64,000 nt of DNA from Hyphomonadaceae bacterium (GCA_019747815.1 JAIEQJ010000003.1:1-64000); one strand, 5' to 3'; positions 51,809-60,960 are shown, numbered from the stretch's first letter. Numbers and translations are program-made. The notes: generated by a model not told the origin, from the sequence alone.

Positions 51809-52342
51809 CTATGGCACCTCACCGCGCGCCGGGTAGTCCTTGGAGATGACGAAGTCGACCGCGCTCAACAGCTCGCGGAAATGCGGACGCGCGAACGGCA
51901 TGGTCTGGATGGCCGACCAATAGAGGGTGCCGTCGGCCCGTATGAGGAACACGCCCGGCTCGCTGAACTGTGCCGGTTCCTCAATGCCTGCCGACGTCAT
52001 GCCGCGGCTGGTGGAAATGAAGAGGCCCCAATCTCGTGCCGCCGTCAGATCGAACCCATAGCCCACCGTCAGATTGCCGAGCTGCCACTCGGCCACGGCA
52101 CGGCGCGCCCGCTCCTCGTGATCGCTGCTGATGGCAACGACCTCGACTCCTCGCGTCTTGAACTCGGGCTCGAGCTTGGTGAGCTCGCCCAAGTAGCCGC
52201 GGCAGATGGGGCAATGGAGGCCGCGATAGAAGACGATGAGCACAAAGCGCTCCGGTTTGCGCTCGGCGAGTCTCCAGGTCTGTCCAGGCACCGTTTTCAC
52301 CGAGAGTGCCGGCACCTTGGTGCGTGGTAGAAGTTTGTTCAT
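51809..52342 (-). CDS. Peroxiredoxin-like (AhpC/TSA) redoxin
   Basis: 177 aa. FYRGLHCPICRGYLGEL near residue 47 carries a CPIC dithiol in the thioredoxin-fold peroxiredoxin-like position, and VVAISSDHEERARRAV follows. It has no signal peptide. It is encoded 15 bp downstream of a TetR gene on the same strand, so it is probably in one operon controlled by that TetR. Confidence 0.85.
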   Translation of the reverse strand: MNKLLPRTKVPALSVKTVPGQTWRLAERKPERFVLIVFYRGLHCPICRGYLGELTKLEPEFKTRGVEVVAISSDHEERARRAVAEWQLGNLTVGYGFDLTAARDWGLFISTSRGMTSAGIEEPAQFSEPGVFLIRADGTLYWSAIQTMPFARPHFRELLSAVDFVISKDYPARGEVP

Positions 52343-52357
52343 GTCATCCTCCTCTCG

Positions 52358-52948
52358 TTAGTCTTGTCGCAACGGTGCGAGCGCGGAGCGGACGGCATCG
52401 CGCGCCACCCCCGGCTCCGTGCCGAGCCTCGTCATCACCCGGAGGCCCTGGACGAGGGCCACCAGCTGACGGGCAAATCGCTTGGGCTCAGTGCCCACAG
52501 ACAGGTCTCCCTGCTGACGAGCCTCCTCAAGACGGACAGTCAACGCCCGCTCCAAGCGCGCAAAGGCCTTGCGCACCAATTCGGCGATCTCTTCTTCTCC
52601 AGCGCCGACTTCCACCGCGGTGTTCGTGAGCAGGCACCCGTGCGCGGGCGCGTAGGCCGATGGGCGCTCGTCAGCGACATCCAGCAGGAACCTCTTGATC
52701 GCCAGCGCTGCCCGCCCGCCCTGCGCCAGCCGCTCGAGCTTGGCGCGTGTCACCGTGTCGAGGTAGTGCTCGAGGGCTGCGAGGAAGAGCGCGGTCTTGT
52801 CGGGGAATACTGTGTACAGGCTCGACCGGCTGACGCCCGTCGCCTGGACAACATCGTCAACCGACGTCCCGGCAAACCCGCGCTCCCAGAACAACGCCGT
52901 CGCGCGACGCAGCAGGTTGTCTCGATCGTAGGCGCAGGGCCGAGCCAT
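52358..52948 (-). CDS. TetR-family regulator of the redoxin gene
   Basis: 196 aa from MARPCAYDRD. The HTH ATALFWERGFAGTSVDDVVQ followed by GVSRSSLYTVFPDKTAL is typical of the AcrR/NemR-like group, and the C-terminal domain has the YAPAHGCLLTNTAVE segment. A dyad lies just upstream (52987-53000). It likely represses itself and the redoxin. Confidence 0.88.
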   Translation of the reverse strand: MARPCAYDRDNLLRRATALFWERGFAGTSVDDVVQATGVSRSSLYTVFPDKTALFLAALEHYLDTVTRAKLERLAQGGRAALAIKRFLLDVADERPSAYAPAHGCLLTNTAVEVGAGEEEIAELVRKAFARLERALTVRLEEARQQGDLSVGTEPKRFARQLVALVQGLRVMTRLGTEPGVARDAVRSALAPLRQD

Positions 52949-52986
52949 CATCCGCACTCGCACGGAAATTGCGTTCATCAAATTCT

Positions 52987-53000
52987 GGAACGATCATTCC
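52987..53000. promoter_or_regulatory. TetR-type dyad upstream of the TetR/redoxin operon
   Basis: GGAACGATCATTCC, about 40 bp before the TetR start; GGAAnnnnnnTTCC symmetry is typical for this TetR group. Binding is inferred. Confidence 0.5.
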
Positions 53001-53477
53001 CGATTGTCAACGAGGGGAGCGATCCTCGTCGCGAAACGTGTTCCCGCACGGAGGATGGGGCGCGGCCCGCGCGGCGCTAATCCGCCTGCATTCGCTCGCA
53101 GAACAAGGAGGCCGACCCTTGTCGTGAACTCTGGATTTGAGCGCATCAGAGCCGCGGCCGCGCGACCGCGCTCGAGCCTGGCGATCCTTGCCCGAAGCTG
53201 CGCAAAACTGGGCGTGGGCGGCCCCTGTCGGTCGAACCGCCAGCAGACCTTTGGCCGTCATGATGGTGGTCGCCTGATTCGTTTCGCGAAACGGCGCGTC
53301 CCGAGAATTGTAGTGCGCGGGGTCATTGATTCCGTCCCAGCCGCGCACGCTGGCAATGTGGACTCAGCGTGGCATCAACGCTGCCATCTCTAGGCGGTAG
53401 AGATTAGCGCCGCTGATGTTGAAATCTGAGTGGTAGTCAGTCGCCTTGTGATGGAGACACAGACTTCATGCGCATGA
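53001..53477. other. 480-bp stretch without a recognisable gene
   Basis: Open frames of about 110-130 codons exist on both strands, but their translations are arginine/alanine-rich, match no family I know and have no ribosome binding site. I see no repeat or RNA gene. Confidence 0.4.
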
Positions 53478-54380
53478 TCAGGCGACCACCGTTATTCTCG
53501 CTCTCAGCCGCTGCGCCGCGAAGTCGATGAATGCGCGCGTTTTCAGCGGCAAGAGGCCCTGTCCAGGGTGAACGAGACTCACGGGCCAGGGCATGGGCTC
53601 AAACCTCTCGAGCACAACAGCGAGGGTACCGGCTCGGCGCGCGTCTGCTACCTGATAAGACAGGACGCGTGTGAGGCCGAGCCCCGCGATCGCAGCGTCA
53701 ATTGCACTCTCGGCAGTGTTGACCACGAGCCGCGAACGGATTGCGATCGGCGTGACCACCTTGCCGACACGAAAGATCCACTCTCGAGGGGACATCAGGC
53801 CTTCGAACGTGATGCAGTCATGCGCGCTGAGATCACTTGGGTTCTTCGGCGATCCGCGCGAGGCAAGATAGGCCGGGCTGGCGCAGACGATGCGTCGGAT
53901 CGAGCCGACCTTCGTCGCCACGAGGCTGCTGTCCGGAAGCTCGCCGATGCGAAGCGCTACATCGATATGCTCCTCCGTCATGTTGACCACGCGGTCGGCA
54001 AGCATCATGCGCACATTGATGTCCGGATAGGCTCTCAGGAAGTCCGCGACGATCGGCAGGACGTGCAATCGGCCGAACACGATGGGGGCGGTAACGAACA
54101 GGTCTCCCTTCGGCGTGCAGTACTCGCCTGTCGCCGCACGCTCGGCTTCTCCGACCTCTTCCAGAATGCGACGGCAGGCCGCGACGTAGGCGCGGCCGGC
54201 ATCCGTAACCGTAACCCGTCGGCTGGACCTGATGAGAAGGCGCGTTTTCAGGTGCGCTTCCAGGTCGAGAACCTTCCGGCTCACGGTTGTGAGCGGTAGG
54301 CCGAGTTGTCGCGATGCAGCAGACAGGCTGCCAGAGTCAACCGCCGCCAACAACACGGCCATGGCTTCCAAACGGTCCAT
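53478..54380 (-). CDS. LysR-family regulator
   Basis: 300 aa, start at MDRLEAMAVL. HTH AASRQLGLPLTTVSRKVLDL, then the effector domain with FVTAPIVFGRLHVLP and CASPAYLASRG. It is divergent from the AhpD-like/DUF1348/PNPOx operon at 54490, with a dyad between them, so it is the likely regulator of that operon. Confidence 0.9.
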   Translation of the reverse strand: MDRLEAMAVLLAAVDSGSLSAASRQLGLPLTTVSRKVLDLEAHLKTRLLIRSSRRVTVTDAGRAYVAACRRILEEVGEAERAATGEYCTPKGDLFVTAPIVFGRLHVLPIVADFLRAYPDINVRMMLADRVVNMTEEHIDVALRIGELPDSSLVATKVGSIRRIVCASPAYLASRGSPKNPSDLSAHDCITFEGLMSPREWIFRVGKVVTPIAIRSRLVVNTAESAIDAAIAGLGLTRVLSYQVADARRAGTLAVVLERFEPMPWPVSLVHPGQGLLPLKTRAFIDFAAQRLRARITVVA

Positions 54381-54386
54381 ACTAGC

Positions 54387-54401
54387 TCCCGAAATTTGGG
54401 A
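54387..54401. promoter_or_regulatory. Dyad between LysR and AhpD-like genes
   Basis: TCCC-GAAATTT-GGGA, a short symmetric element a few bases from the LysR start and about 90 bp before the AhpD-like gene. It could be the LysR autoregulatory site. Confidence 0.4.
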
Positions 54402-54489
54402 TGGTCGCTCCAGATATTGCCACCTACTCGCAAAGGACGGGAGGTCATAAGTGTGGGCGCGTCCGTAAGCGTTAGAAGAGGAAAACCGT

Positions 54490-55041
54490 ATGTCCCGCAT
54501 CACTACCCCAGCCGACATCGAAGCTGCTCCGGCGGCCTCGCGACCGCTTCTTCAGGCCGTGAAGGACCAACTCGGGGTAACCCCGAACATGTTTCGGTTG
54601 ATCTCCAATAGTCCGGCGGCACTGGAAGGCTATCTCGCGCTTAACGCCGCCTTGAACAAGGGCAAGCTGCCGGCGCAGACGCGTGAGCGCATTGCGCTCG
54701 CGATTGCCGAGATCAACGGCTGCAACTACTGCCTCTCGGCACACACCTATCTCGGCAAGACGCTCGCCAAGCTGGACGACGGCGAGATCATGGCCAACCG
54801 CAACGGCAGCTCCAACGATCTCAAGGCTGATGCCGCGGTGCGCTTTGCGACGAAAGTCTCGCGCGAGCGCGGTCACATCGGCGAGCCGGACCTGCGGGCC
54901 GTCAAGGATGCCGGCTACGACGATGCCCAGGTGATCGAGATTGTGTTGCACGTCGCGCTCAACACGTGGACCAACTTCATCAACGAGGTGGGGCAGACAG
55001 ATATCGATTTTCCGATTGTCAAAGGCCGCAATGCCGCGTGA
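54490..55041 (+). CDS. AhpD-like (carboxymuconolactone decarboxylase family) peroxidase-related protein
   Basis: 183 aa. NGCNYCLSAHTYLGK near residue 78 has the CxxC...H active site of AhpD-type alkylhydroperoxidases. LGVTPNMFRLISNSP is a common N-terminal motif of the peroxidase-related subgroup. It probably removes organic peroxides. It is the first gene of a three-gene group controlled by the divergent LysR. Confidence 0.86.
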   Translation: MSRITTPADIEAAPAASRPLLQAVKDQLGVTPNMFRLISNSPAALEGYLALNAALNKGKLPAQTRERIALAIAEINGCNYCLSAHTYLGKTLAKLDDGEIMANRNGSSNDLKADAAVRFATKVSRERGHIGEPDLRAVKDAGYDDAQVIEIVLHVALNTWTNFINEVGQTDIDFPIVKGRNAA

Positions 55042-55117
55042 AGCCCAGGCATAGTTCGCTGTTGGCGCGTAGCTGCGCCAGCGGCGATCCCAAGGCCTAC
55101 ATCAAGGGGCAAGAACC

Positions 55118-55582
55118 ATGGACCGTCCGCCACTACCACCGTTCACGGCCGAGACCGCAGCCCAGAAGGCGCGCATGGCCGAGGACGCATGGAACACTCG
55201 CGATCCCGCCAAGGTGGCGCTCGCCTACACGCTCGATAGTCGGTGGCGCAACCGCTCCGAGTTCCTGCAAGGACGCGAAGCGATCGAAGCTTTCCTGACG
55301 CGCAAGTGGAACAAGGAGCTCGACTATCGCCTGATCAAGGAAGTCTGGGCGTTTCACGGCAACCGGATTGCCGTCCGCTTCGCCTACGAGTGGCACGATG
55401 ACAGCGACTCGTGGTTTCGCAGCTACGGCAACGAGAACTGGGAGTTCGACGCGCACGGCCTAATGCGGCTGCGCATCGCTAGCATCAACGATCTGCCAAT
55501 CAGAAAAACCGATCGCAGGTACCAGTGGCCGCTTGGACGCCGCCCCGACGAGCATCCAGGCTTGAGCGATCTGGGTCTGTAA
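55118..55582 (+). CDS. DUF1348 (NTF2-like) protein
   Basis: 154 aa. [40 protein letters not shown] and [10 protein letters not shown] are diagnostic of DUF1348, a small NTF2-fold family of unknown activity often found near redox genes. It lies 76 bp after the AhpD-like gene. Confidence 0.88.
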   Translation: MDRPPLPPFTAETAAQKARMAEDAWNTRDPAKVALAYTLDSRWRNRSEFLQGREAIEAFLTRKWNKELDYRLIKEVWAFHGNRIAVRFAYEWHDDSDSWFRSYGNENWEFDAHGLMRLRIASINDLPIRKTDRRYQWPLGRRPDEHPGLSDLGL

Positions 55583-55591
55583 GGAGCCGCC

Positions 55592-56227
55592 ATGGATTCT
55601 CGACACGCCCATTCGAGCGATGTCGCCTTCACGGCCACTGTCAAGACTATCCAGACTCGCAGGGGCTCGCGCCGCGCCTATGCGCAGCGAGAAGAAAAGG
55701 GTGGTTGGCCCACGCGCATCACGGACGATCTCAGGAATTTCATAGAGGCGCAGACGAGCGTCTTTCTGGCGACGGCCAATGCCGAGGGCCAGCCCTACAT
55801 TCAACACCGCGGCGGACCGGGAGGCTTCCTCAAGGTTCTCGACGACAAGACCATCGGCTTCGTCGATTTCGCGGGCAACCGGCAGTACATCACGACCGGC
55901 AATCTGGCCGACAATGCGAAGGCCTTTCTGTTTCTGATCGACTACACCTATCGTCGGCGCATCAAGATCTGGGGAACCGCACGCGTGGTCGAGGCTGACG
56001 GGACGCTGGTGGCAAGGTTGATGCCCGAAGGCTACAAGGCCCGTCCAGAGCAGGTTATCCTGTTCTCTGTCGCGGCCTGGGACTTGAATTGTCCGCAGCA
56101 CATTCCGCAACGCTTTGAAGCCGCCCAAGTGGCGGCGGCGCTTGCTGAGCGCGATGAGCGAATTGCGTTGCTCGAGGCGGAAGTTCAGCGTCTTGAGACG
56201 CAATCGGCTCGCTCGAAGCCCAAGTAG
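55592..56227 (+). CDS. Pyridoxamine-5'-phosphate-oxidase-like flavin-binding protein
   Basis: 211 aa. FLATANAEGQPYIQHRGGPG followed by IGFVDFAGNRQYITTGNL is the split-barrel FMN-binding core, and the C-terminal coiled segment (VAAALAERDERIALLEAEVQ) is unusual, perhaps for dimerisation. It starts 9 bp after the DUF1348 gene. The specific substrate is unknown. Confidence 0.85.
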   Translation: MDSRHAHSSDVAFTATVKTIQTRRGSRRAYAQREEKGGWPTRITDDLRNFIEAQTSVFLATANAEGQPYIQHRGGPGGFLKVLDDKTIGFVDFAGNRQYITTGNLADNAKAFLFLIDYTYRRRIKIWGTARVVEADGTLVARLMPEGYKARPEQVILFSVAAWDLNCPQHIPQRFEAAQVAAALAERDERIALLEAEVQRLETQSARSKPK

Positions 56228-56581
56228 TGCGAGGCGGCGTGCACTTTCGTTCTGAGCAAGGCAAATGGCGACGACGCCGCTGCAACCTCTCGGGTCTGCC
56301 GTCAGGCCGCGGTCGGTCATAGCCACACGAGCGCTGCGGCGGCGGGGGGCCGCGTGACAGTCCCGAGTCCCCTGCACCTAGCGAGGCGAGACCCTCGCCT
56401 TGCTCTAACTCTCATGCATGACCAATGCTGCCGAGCGCCTCCCCGCGTGTCAGCTATGCTCGCGAAGGCGTGAACGCACACACCCGGCAAGCCTGTAACG
56501 TTCGTGCCGCTCGCGGCGAAATCAAGCATGGGTGAGCCCGTATGCGGGCTCGCGTCTGCATCGCGGGGGAGAAACGAGCCA
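56228..56581. other. 354-bp intergenic region
   Basis: No gene, repeat or clear operator recognised. It must contain the promoter for the thioredoxin/CcdA/DUF1223 genes. Confidence 0.4.
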
Positions 56582-56968
56582 ATGTCGAATTGTTTGAGAG
56601 GCGGCATCTTGACGACAGCGATGGTTGCACTGTTGTCGCTATGTGCCGATGCCTTCGCCCGGCAGCCGTTCGACGCCAAGGCTTTCGAGCAGGCGCAAGC
56701 GGCGGGCAGGACCGTTCTCGTCGATGTGTATGCCTCGTGGTGTCCGGTCTGCAAGAAACAGCAGCCCACCATCGCGCGTCTTGAAAAGGAAAACCCGGAC
56801 CTCATTGTGTACGAGGTCAACTTCGACAACGACAAGGACTCGTTGAAGAAGTTTGGCGTGCAAGCGCAGGCGACCCTCATCGTATTCAAGGGCGCCAAGG
56901 AGATCGGGCGCTCTACGGGAGAATCAGACCCCGCCCGCATTCAAGCCCTGGTCGAAAAAGGGTTGTGA
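56582..56968 (+). CDS. Exported thioredoxin-family protein
   Basis: 128 aa. A signal sequence (about residues 8-24, GGILTTAMVALLSLCADAFA) precedes a thioredoxin fold with YASWCPVCKKQQPT (CPVC). The start at 56582 follows GGGGGAG. It acts outside the cytoplasm. The next gene is a CcdA-like membrane protein that could supply electrons to it. Confidence 0.87.
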   Translation: MSNCLRGGILTTAMVALLSLCADAFARQPFDAKAFEQAQAAGRTVLVDVYASWCPVCKKQQPTIARLEKENPDLIVYEVNFDNDKDSLKKFGVQAQATLIVFKGAKEIGRSTGESDPARIQALVEKGL

Positions 56969-56972
56969 AGGG

Positions 56973-57695
56973 ATGGGGCTCGGCAGCCTTGCGCTCAGCT
57001 ATGCGTCGGGGGCGTTGTCGACGCTGTCACCGTGTGTGTTGCCCCTGTTGCCCATCCTGCTGGCAAGTGCTCTGCAGCAGCATGTCCTGGGCCCATTGGC
57101 GTTGGCGCTTGGGGTTGCCGGCTCATTCGCGGGCATGGGCCTGTTCGCTTCTTCGTTGGGTCTGAGCCTTGGCATCGACCCGAGTACCTTGCGGTTTGCG
57201 GCCGCAATCTTGATGCTTGCCCTCGGCATTGTCCTTCTGGTTCCGGCTTTGCAGGACGAGTTGATGCTGCGAATGAGCCCGCTATCCGGTTGGTCTGGGC
57301 AACTGATTGGACGCTTACCCGTGAGTGGCGCTGGCGCGCAGCTCCTGCTCGGTCTCGTACTGGGCATGGTATGGTCACCGTGTGCCGGGCCGACGCTTGG
57401 TGCGGCGATTGGACTGGCAGGGCAACGCGAGACGATGCTCGAGGCGGCGGCCGTTATGGCGATTTTCGGATTCGGCGCCGCCACGCCTCTTGTGGCTTTG
57501 GCGTACGGGTCGCGGCAGGTCGTCCTCAGCCGTCGAGATCGACTACGCCGCGTTTCTGCTGCTGCCAAGCCCATCATGGGAATAGCCGTCGCGGGCGTGG
57601 GCTTCTCAGTCCTCACCGGGCTCGACAAGATCGCCGAAACACATCTGACAAACGGGCTTCCGGATTGGCTGCTGAATCTGACGACGCGATATTGA
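56973..57695 (+). CDS. CcdA/DsbD-like transmembrane thiol-electron carrier
   Basis: 240 aa, about six membrane helices. Two cysteine-proline motifs, TLSPCVLPLLP (near residue 20) and WSPCAGPTLG (near 135), are the redox-active pair of CcdA-type proteins. It would pass electrons from cytoplasmic thioredoxin to the exported thioredoxin encoded 4 bp upstream. Confidence 0.87.
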   Translation: MGLGSLALSYASGALSTLSPCVLPLLPILLASALQQHVLGPLALALGVAGSFAGMGLFASSLGLSLGIDPSTLRFAAAILMLALGIVLLVPALQDELMLRMSPLSGWSGQLIGRLPVSGAGAQLLLGLVLGMVWSPCAGPTLGAAIGLAGQRETMLEAAAVMAIFGFGAATPLVALAYGSRQVVLSRRDRLRRVSAAAKPIMGIAVAGVGFSVLTGLDKIAETHLTNGLPDWLLNLTTRY

Positions 57696-57714
57696 GGAGT
57701 TCGGGAGGGCGAAC

Positions 57715-58467
57715 ATGAATCGCACGGCGCTGCTGGTCACTCTGCTGCTCGCAGGGGTGGGCGCGCTCCATTCGGGTGTTGCTGCTCAGATCACTCCTGC
57801 AAAAGTGGTGCTTGAGCTCTTCACGAGCCAGGGCTGCTCGTCGTGTCCACCCGCTGACGCGCTCTTCGCGGCTTACGCAAAGAGGGATGACGTGATCGCC
57901 CTCAGCGTGCCTGTGGATTATTGGGATCGCTTGGGATGGAAGGACACCTATGCAAGCCCAGACCACACGCTTCGGCAGCGGCAATATGCACAAGCGCGCG
58001 GCGATGGACAGGTCTACACACCGCAAATCGTGGTGAGCGGGACGACGCACGTCGTCGGGAGTTCGCAACGAGACATTGATCATGCGATTGTCGCAGCCCG
58101 GAAGACACTTGGTGCGACACAGGTGCCAGTGGCAGTCCGTTTGACCGCTGATGTCCTAGTCATCGAGATAGGTGCGGCGCCGCACAGCACCGTTGTGTCG
58201 AGCGCGCGCGTGCTGCTCGCCGCCGTGCAGGACTTTGGCACTGTGTCGATCGGTAGAGGGGAAAATGCCAATCGGACGGTGACCTATTACAACATTGTTC
58301 GCTCTTTGAAGCCAATCGGCACATGGACAGGTGCGGCGTCGACGTTGCGCGTGGCTCGGAAGGAGCTTGCAATTCAAGGCGCGCAGTCCGTGGTTGCGCT
58401 GCTACAGAATGGAGCGGGCGGGGCCATCGTTGGCGCGGCGAGAGTGAGGATTGCCGGCCAGAGTTAG
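57715..58467 (+). CDS. DUF1223 secreted thioredoxin-like protein
   Basis: 250 aa with a signal peptide (about residues 1-24). VLELFTSQGCSSCPPADALF (CSSC), VDYWDRLGWKD and YTPQIVVSG are diagnostic of DUF1223. It follows CcdA by 19 bp, making a three-gene extracytoplasmic thiol-redox unit. Its molecular function is not established. Confidence 0.88.
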   Translation: MNRTALLVTLLLAGVGALHSGVAAQITPAKVVLELFTSQGCSSCPPADALFAAYAKRDDVIALSVPVDYWDRLGWKDTYASPDHTLRQRQYAQARGDGQVYTPQIVVSGTTHVVGSSQRDIDHAIVAARKTLGATQVPVAVRLTADVLVIEIGAAPHSTVVSSARVLLAAVQDFGTVSIGRGENANRTVTYYNIVRSLKPIGTWTGAASTLRVARKELAIQGAQSVVALLQNGAGGAIVGAARVRIAGQS

Positions 58468-58525
58468 CAAGCACGCGGGATCCAGAACCGATTAAGCCTC
58501 CTGTAGTTGGGCGCGGTGCCTTTGC

Positions 58526-58940
58526 ATGTTGGATCACGTATCTCTCGGCGTGACTGATCTTGGGCGAAGCAGGCGTTTCTATGATGTAGCGCTGCGGCCT
58601 CTCGGCCTGGTTCGAACGGTCGACTTCGACGGCCGTGGCTCAGACTATGGTACCGCGCCGGGAACTCTCGGCGTCGAATTCACAATCACGCTGGAGGACG
58701 CGGTCGAACTCGCGAAGGGAGCGCATGTTTGCTTTCGAGCTGTCGATCGCAACGCCGTGAGAGCTTCCATGCTGCGGCGTTAGCCAAGATGGCCGTGACG
58801 ACGGAGCACCGGGGATTCGCCCCGAATACCATGCCAGCTACTTCGCTGCGTTCGTCCTGGATCCCGACGGCCACCGGATTGAAGCGGTTTGCCATGCGTC
58901 CGAGAAGCAACACACCGCTGGTCAAGGCTGCGGCCAATGA
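58526..58940 (+). pseudogene. VOC/glyoxalase-family gene with two frameshifts
   Basis: The frame from 58526 gives MLDHVSLGVTDLGRSRRFYD and continues normally to about residue 80 (AVDRNAVRA). The expected continuation FHAAALA is in the frame at 58765, and the rest, GRDDGAPGIRPEYHASYFAA and FVLDPDGHRIEAVCH, is in a third frame from 58791 to the stop at 58938. Two single-base losses within 30 bp would explain this. It is either a real pseudogene or a sequencing error. Confidence 0.8.
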
Positions 58941-59033
58941 ACGCCGAGCCTCCTCGATGTCGCACAATCTTTCTCCGCAAGGCGGTCGCCACGAACATCT
59001 AGGAGGCATTCGTTCGAGGTGCGAGGTCGTTGC

Positions 59034-59288
59034 TTAGCGCTGGTCGCGGTGATCAGGGCCGCCCGTCAGCATTGCGATAGAGCGATGAATCAAAGGGGCG
59101 GCCGCGACAACGACAGGGACCATAGTCACCCATGCGATCCCCCAGGACGAGAGCCAATGCTTGACGAACAGAAAGCCGAGTGCCGTGGTCTGACCCGTCG
59201 CGATGGCAGTGGCGATCCCAGTCGTAACGGCGGCCTGTATGACGCTGAAGATGAATGGCGCGTATCGTTGCGGTACTCTTGCCTTCAT
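59034..59288 (-). CDS. DUF2798 small membrane protein
   Basis: 84 aa with two hydrophobic segments. VPQRYAPFIFSVIQAAVTTG and WLSSWGIAWVTMVPVVVAAA match DUF2798, a family of two-helix inner-membrane proteins of unknown function. It lies downstream of the GST and LysR genes on the same strand. Confidence 0.82.
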   Translation of the reverse strand: MKARVPQRYAPFIFSVIQAAVTTGIATAIATGQTTALGFLFVKHWLSSWGIAWVTMVPVVVAAAPLIHRSIAMLTGGPDHRDQR

Positions 59289-59404
59289 CCACCAGACCCT
59301 CTCGCGCCGCCTGAGCTTTTCATATCGCCGTTGAGCGCGATGGACGGCTCAACAATGAGTATTCTGGTAGCGCCACAAGCATGAACACCTCCCTCCCGTG
59401 TCTG

Positions 59405-60028
59405 TCAGGGCAAACCGTTGCGCACGTGCGCGAGGTAAGGGGCACGTCTGCTCAACACATCATAGTAGGCCGCGACTGCGGGAAAGCTTGGACGCTGGAA
59501 ATTCAGACAGAACCATCGATTCACGACGAGCCCGATCGCTATATCCGCAGCCGTGAAGCGCTCGCCGGCAACGTATGGCCCAACGGCGGCGAGGTGGGCG
59601 TCGAGCTGGCCGATCTCCTTGGTGATCTGCCAGCGCCCCTGCTCGACGAACCACGGGTGGTTCCATGGGGGTTCGTTCAACATTCCACCCAGAAAGGCGC
59701 CGCGCAGCGAGATCGATGTCTCGTAGTTTGCCCAATCCATCCACCGCTCCACACGTGCGCGCGCCAGGGGCGCCCTCGGGTAGAAGTCTTCTGGTCCATA
59801 TTTGGTCGCCAGGTAACGAACGATCGTGTTGGACTCCAACAGCACCTCGCCGTCGTCGATCACGGCGGGAATCAAGCCAACAGGGTTGATCCGGAGAAAG
59901 GCTGGATCGCTGGTTGGCCGATAGCCGCGACCCCAGTCCTCGCGTTCAAACGCGATGGCGAGCTCATCGCAGGTCCACAAGACCTTGCGCACGTTGAACG
60001 AGTTGGCTCTCCCCAGGATGCGCAGCAT
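59405..60028 (-). CDS. Glutathione S-transferase (third GST in the window)
   Basis: 207 aa from MLRILGRANS (an ATG at 60052 is the alternative). SFNVRKVLWTCDEL, INPVGLIPAVIDDG (cis-Pro loop) and LLESNTIVRYLATKYG form the N-terminal domain, and FTAADIAIGLVVNRW lies in the C-terminal helical domain. It resembles bacterial theta/beta-type GSTs and is unlike the two in operon B. It is encoded just downstream of a LysR gene on the same strand. Confidence 0.88.
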   Translation of the reverse strand: MLRILGRANSFNVRKVLWTCDELAIAFEREDWGRGYRPTSDPAFLRINPVGLIPAVIDDGEVLLESNTIVRYLATKYGPEDFYPRAPLARARVERWMDWANYETSISLRGAFLGGMLNEPPWNHPWFVEQGRWQITKEIGQLDAHLAAVGPYVAGERFTAADIAIGLVVNRWFCLNFQRPSFPAVAAYYDVLSRRAPYLAHVRNGLP

Positions 60029-60066
60029 GTTGTTTCTCGGCGCTTTGCGCATTGTTGATCTCGTAT

Positions 60067-60948
60067 TCAGGCGGCGGACGCAACGCTGGCCGGGTTGGCC
60101 GTCGTCAGGCTGTCGGTAAGATGGCGAGCGAGCTCTGTGACGACCCGGGAACGGTTCTTACGACCGTAGGCGTAGACCAGCTCCACTTGAGGCAACGGGG
60201 GAAGGCCCGCACCGTGACTGACGACGCGCATCGGCGGCGTAACGAGCGCCCGGGCGAGCACGGTAATGCCCAACCCCTCGGCAACGGCGGTCCTGAGGCA
60301 CTCGAAGCTCGGACTGACGAAACTGAAGTGCCAGGGTAGACTGTTGGCGCGCAGCGCCGAGATGGCGACGCGTCGATAGGTACAGCCTTCTGGAAACAGA
60401 ATGAGCGGCACCGATTGTTGAAGGTCCGGCGCATAGTTGCCACCAGCCACCCAGACCAATTGCTCACTGAGCGCAACTGTGCCGTGCCGCCCGCCGGCCT
60501 CTTGCTTGAAAAAGGCGAGATCGAATTCACCGCGGGCGCAGCGCTTGAGAAGGTGCTCCGATTGGTTGGACTCGATCTCCAGCCCCACCATGGGGTGCAG
60601 GCTCTTGAAGCGCGCGAGCCAGGTTGTGAAGTCGCGGCCGAAGAAATCGAGAGGCACACCGAGTTGGACGAAGCCTGTGAGCACATCCTCCGACATGGAG
60701 GCGTAGGCCTCATCATTGATCTGCAGGATCCGCCGCGCGTACTGAAGAAGCTTGGCGCCGTCGAGCGTGAGCTCGAGCACACGCCCTTTGCGGCGTACCA
60801 GCAGGCGTCGGCCGAGCTGCTCCTCCAGCTTGCTGATCTGCTGGCTCACGGTCGATTGCGAGCGGCACACGCTCTCGGCCGCCCGCGAGAAGCTCATCGT
60901 GTCGGCCACCAGGGCGAAGGTGCGCAAACAATCGATGTCGAAGTTCAT
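60067..60948 (-). CDS. LysR-family regulator divergent from the dehalogenase
   Basis: 293 aa, start MNFDIDCLRT behind AAGGAG. HTH AAESVCRSQSTVSQQISKLE and an effector domain with QLGVPLDFFGRDF. It is divergent from the haloacid dehalogenase gene and upstream of the GST on its own strand, so it could control either. A perfect dyad lies 13 bp before its start. Confidence 0.9.
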   Translation of the reverse strand: MNFDIDCLRTFALVADTMSFSRAAESVCRSQSTVSQQISKLEEQLGRRLLVRRKGRVLELTLDGAKLLQYARRILQINDEAYASMSEDVLTGFVQLGVPLDFFGRDFTTWLARFKSLHPMVGLEIESNQSEHLLKRCARGEFDLAFFKQEAGGRHGTVALSEQLVWVAGGNYAPDLQQSVPLILFPEGCTYRRVAISALRANSLPWHFSFVSPSFECLRTAVAEGLGITVLARALVTPPMRVVSHGAGLPPLPQVELVYAYGRKNRSRVVTELARHLTDSLTTANPASVASAA

Positions 60949-60960
60949 GCACACTCCTTA

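Noticed and set aside
53004-53393. 130-codon frame in the gap right of the TetR/redoxin operon
   Set aside because: No ribosome binding site, no family resemblance, low-complexity Arg/Ala composition.
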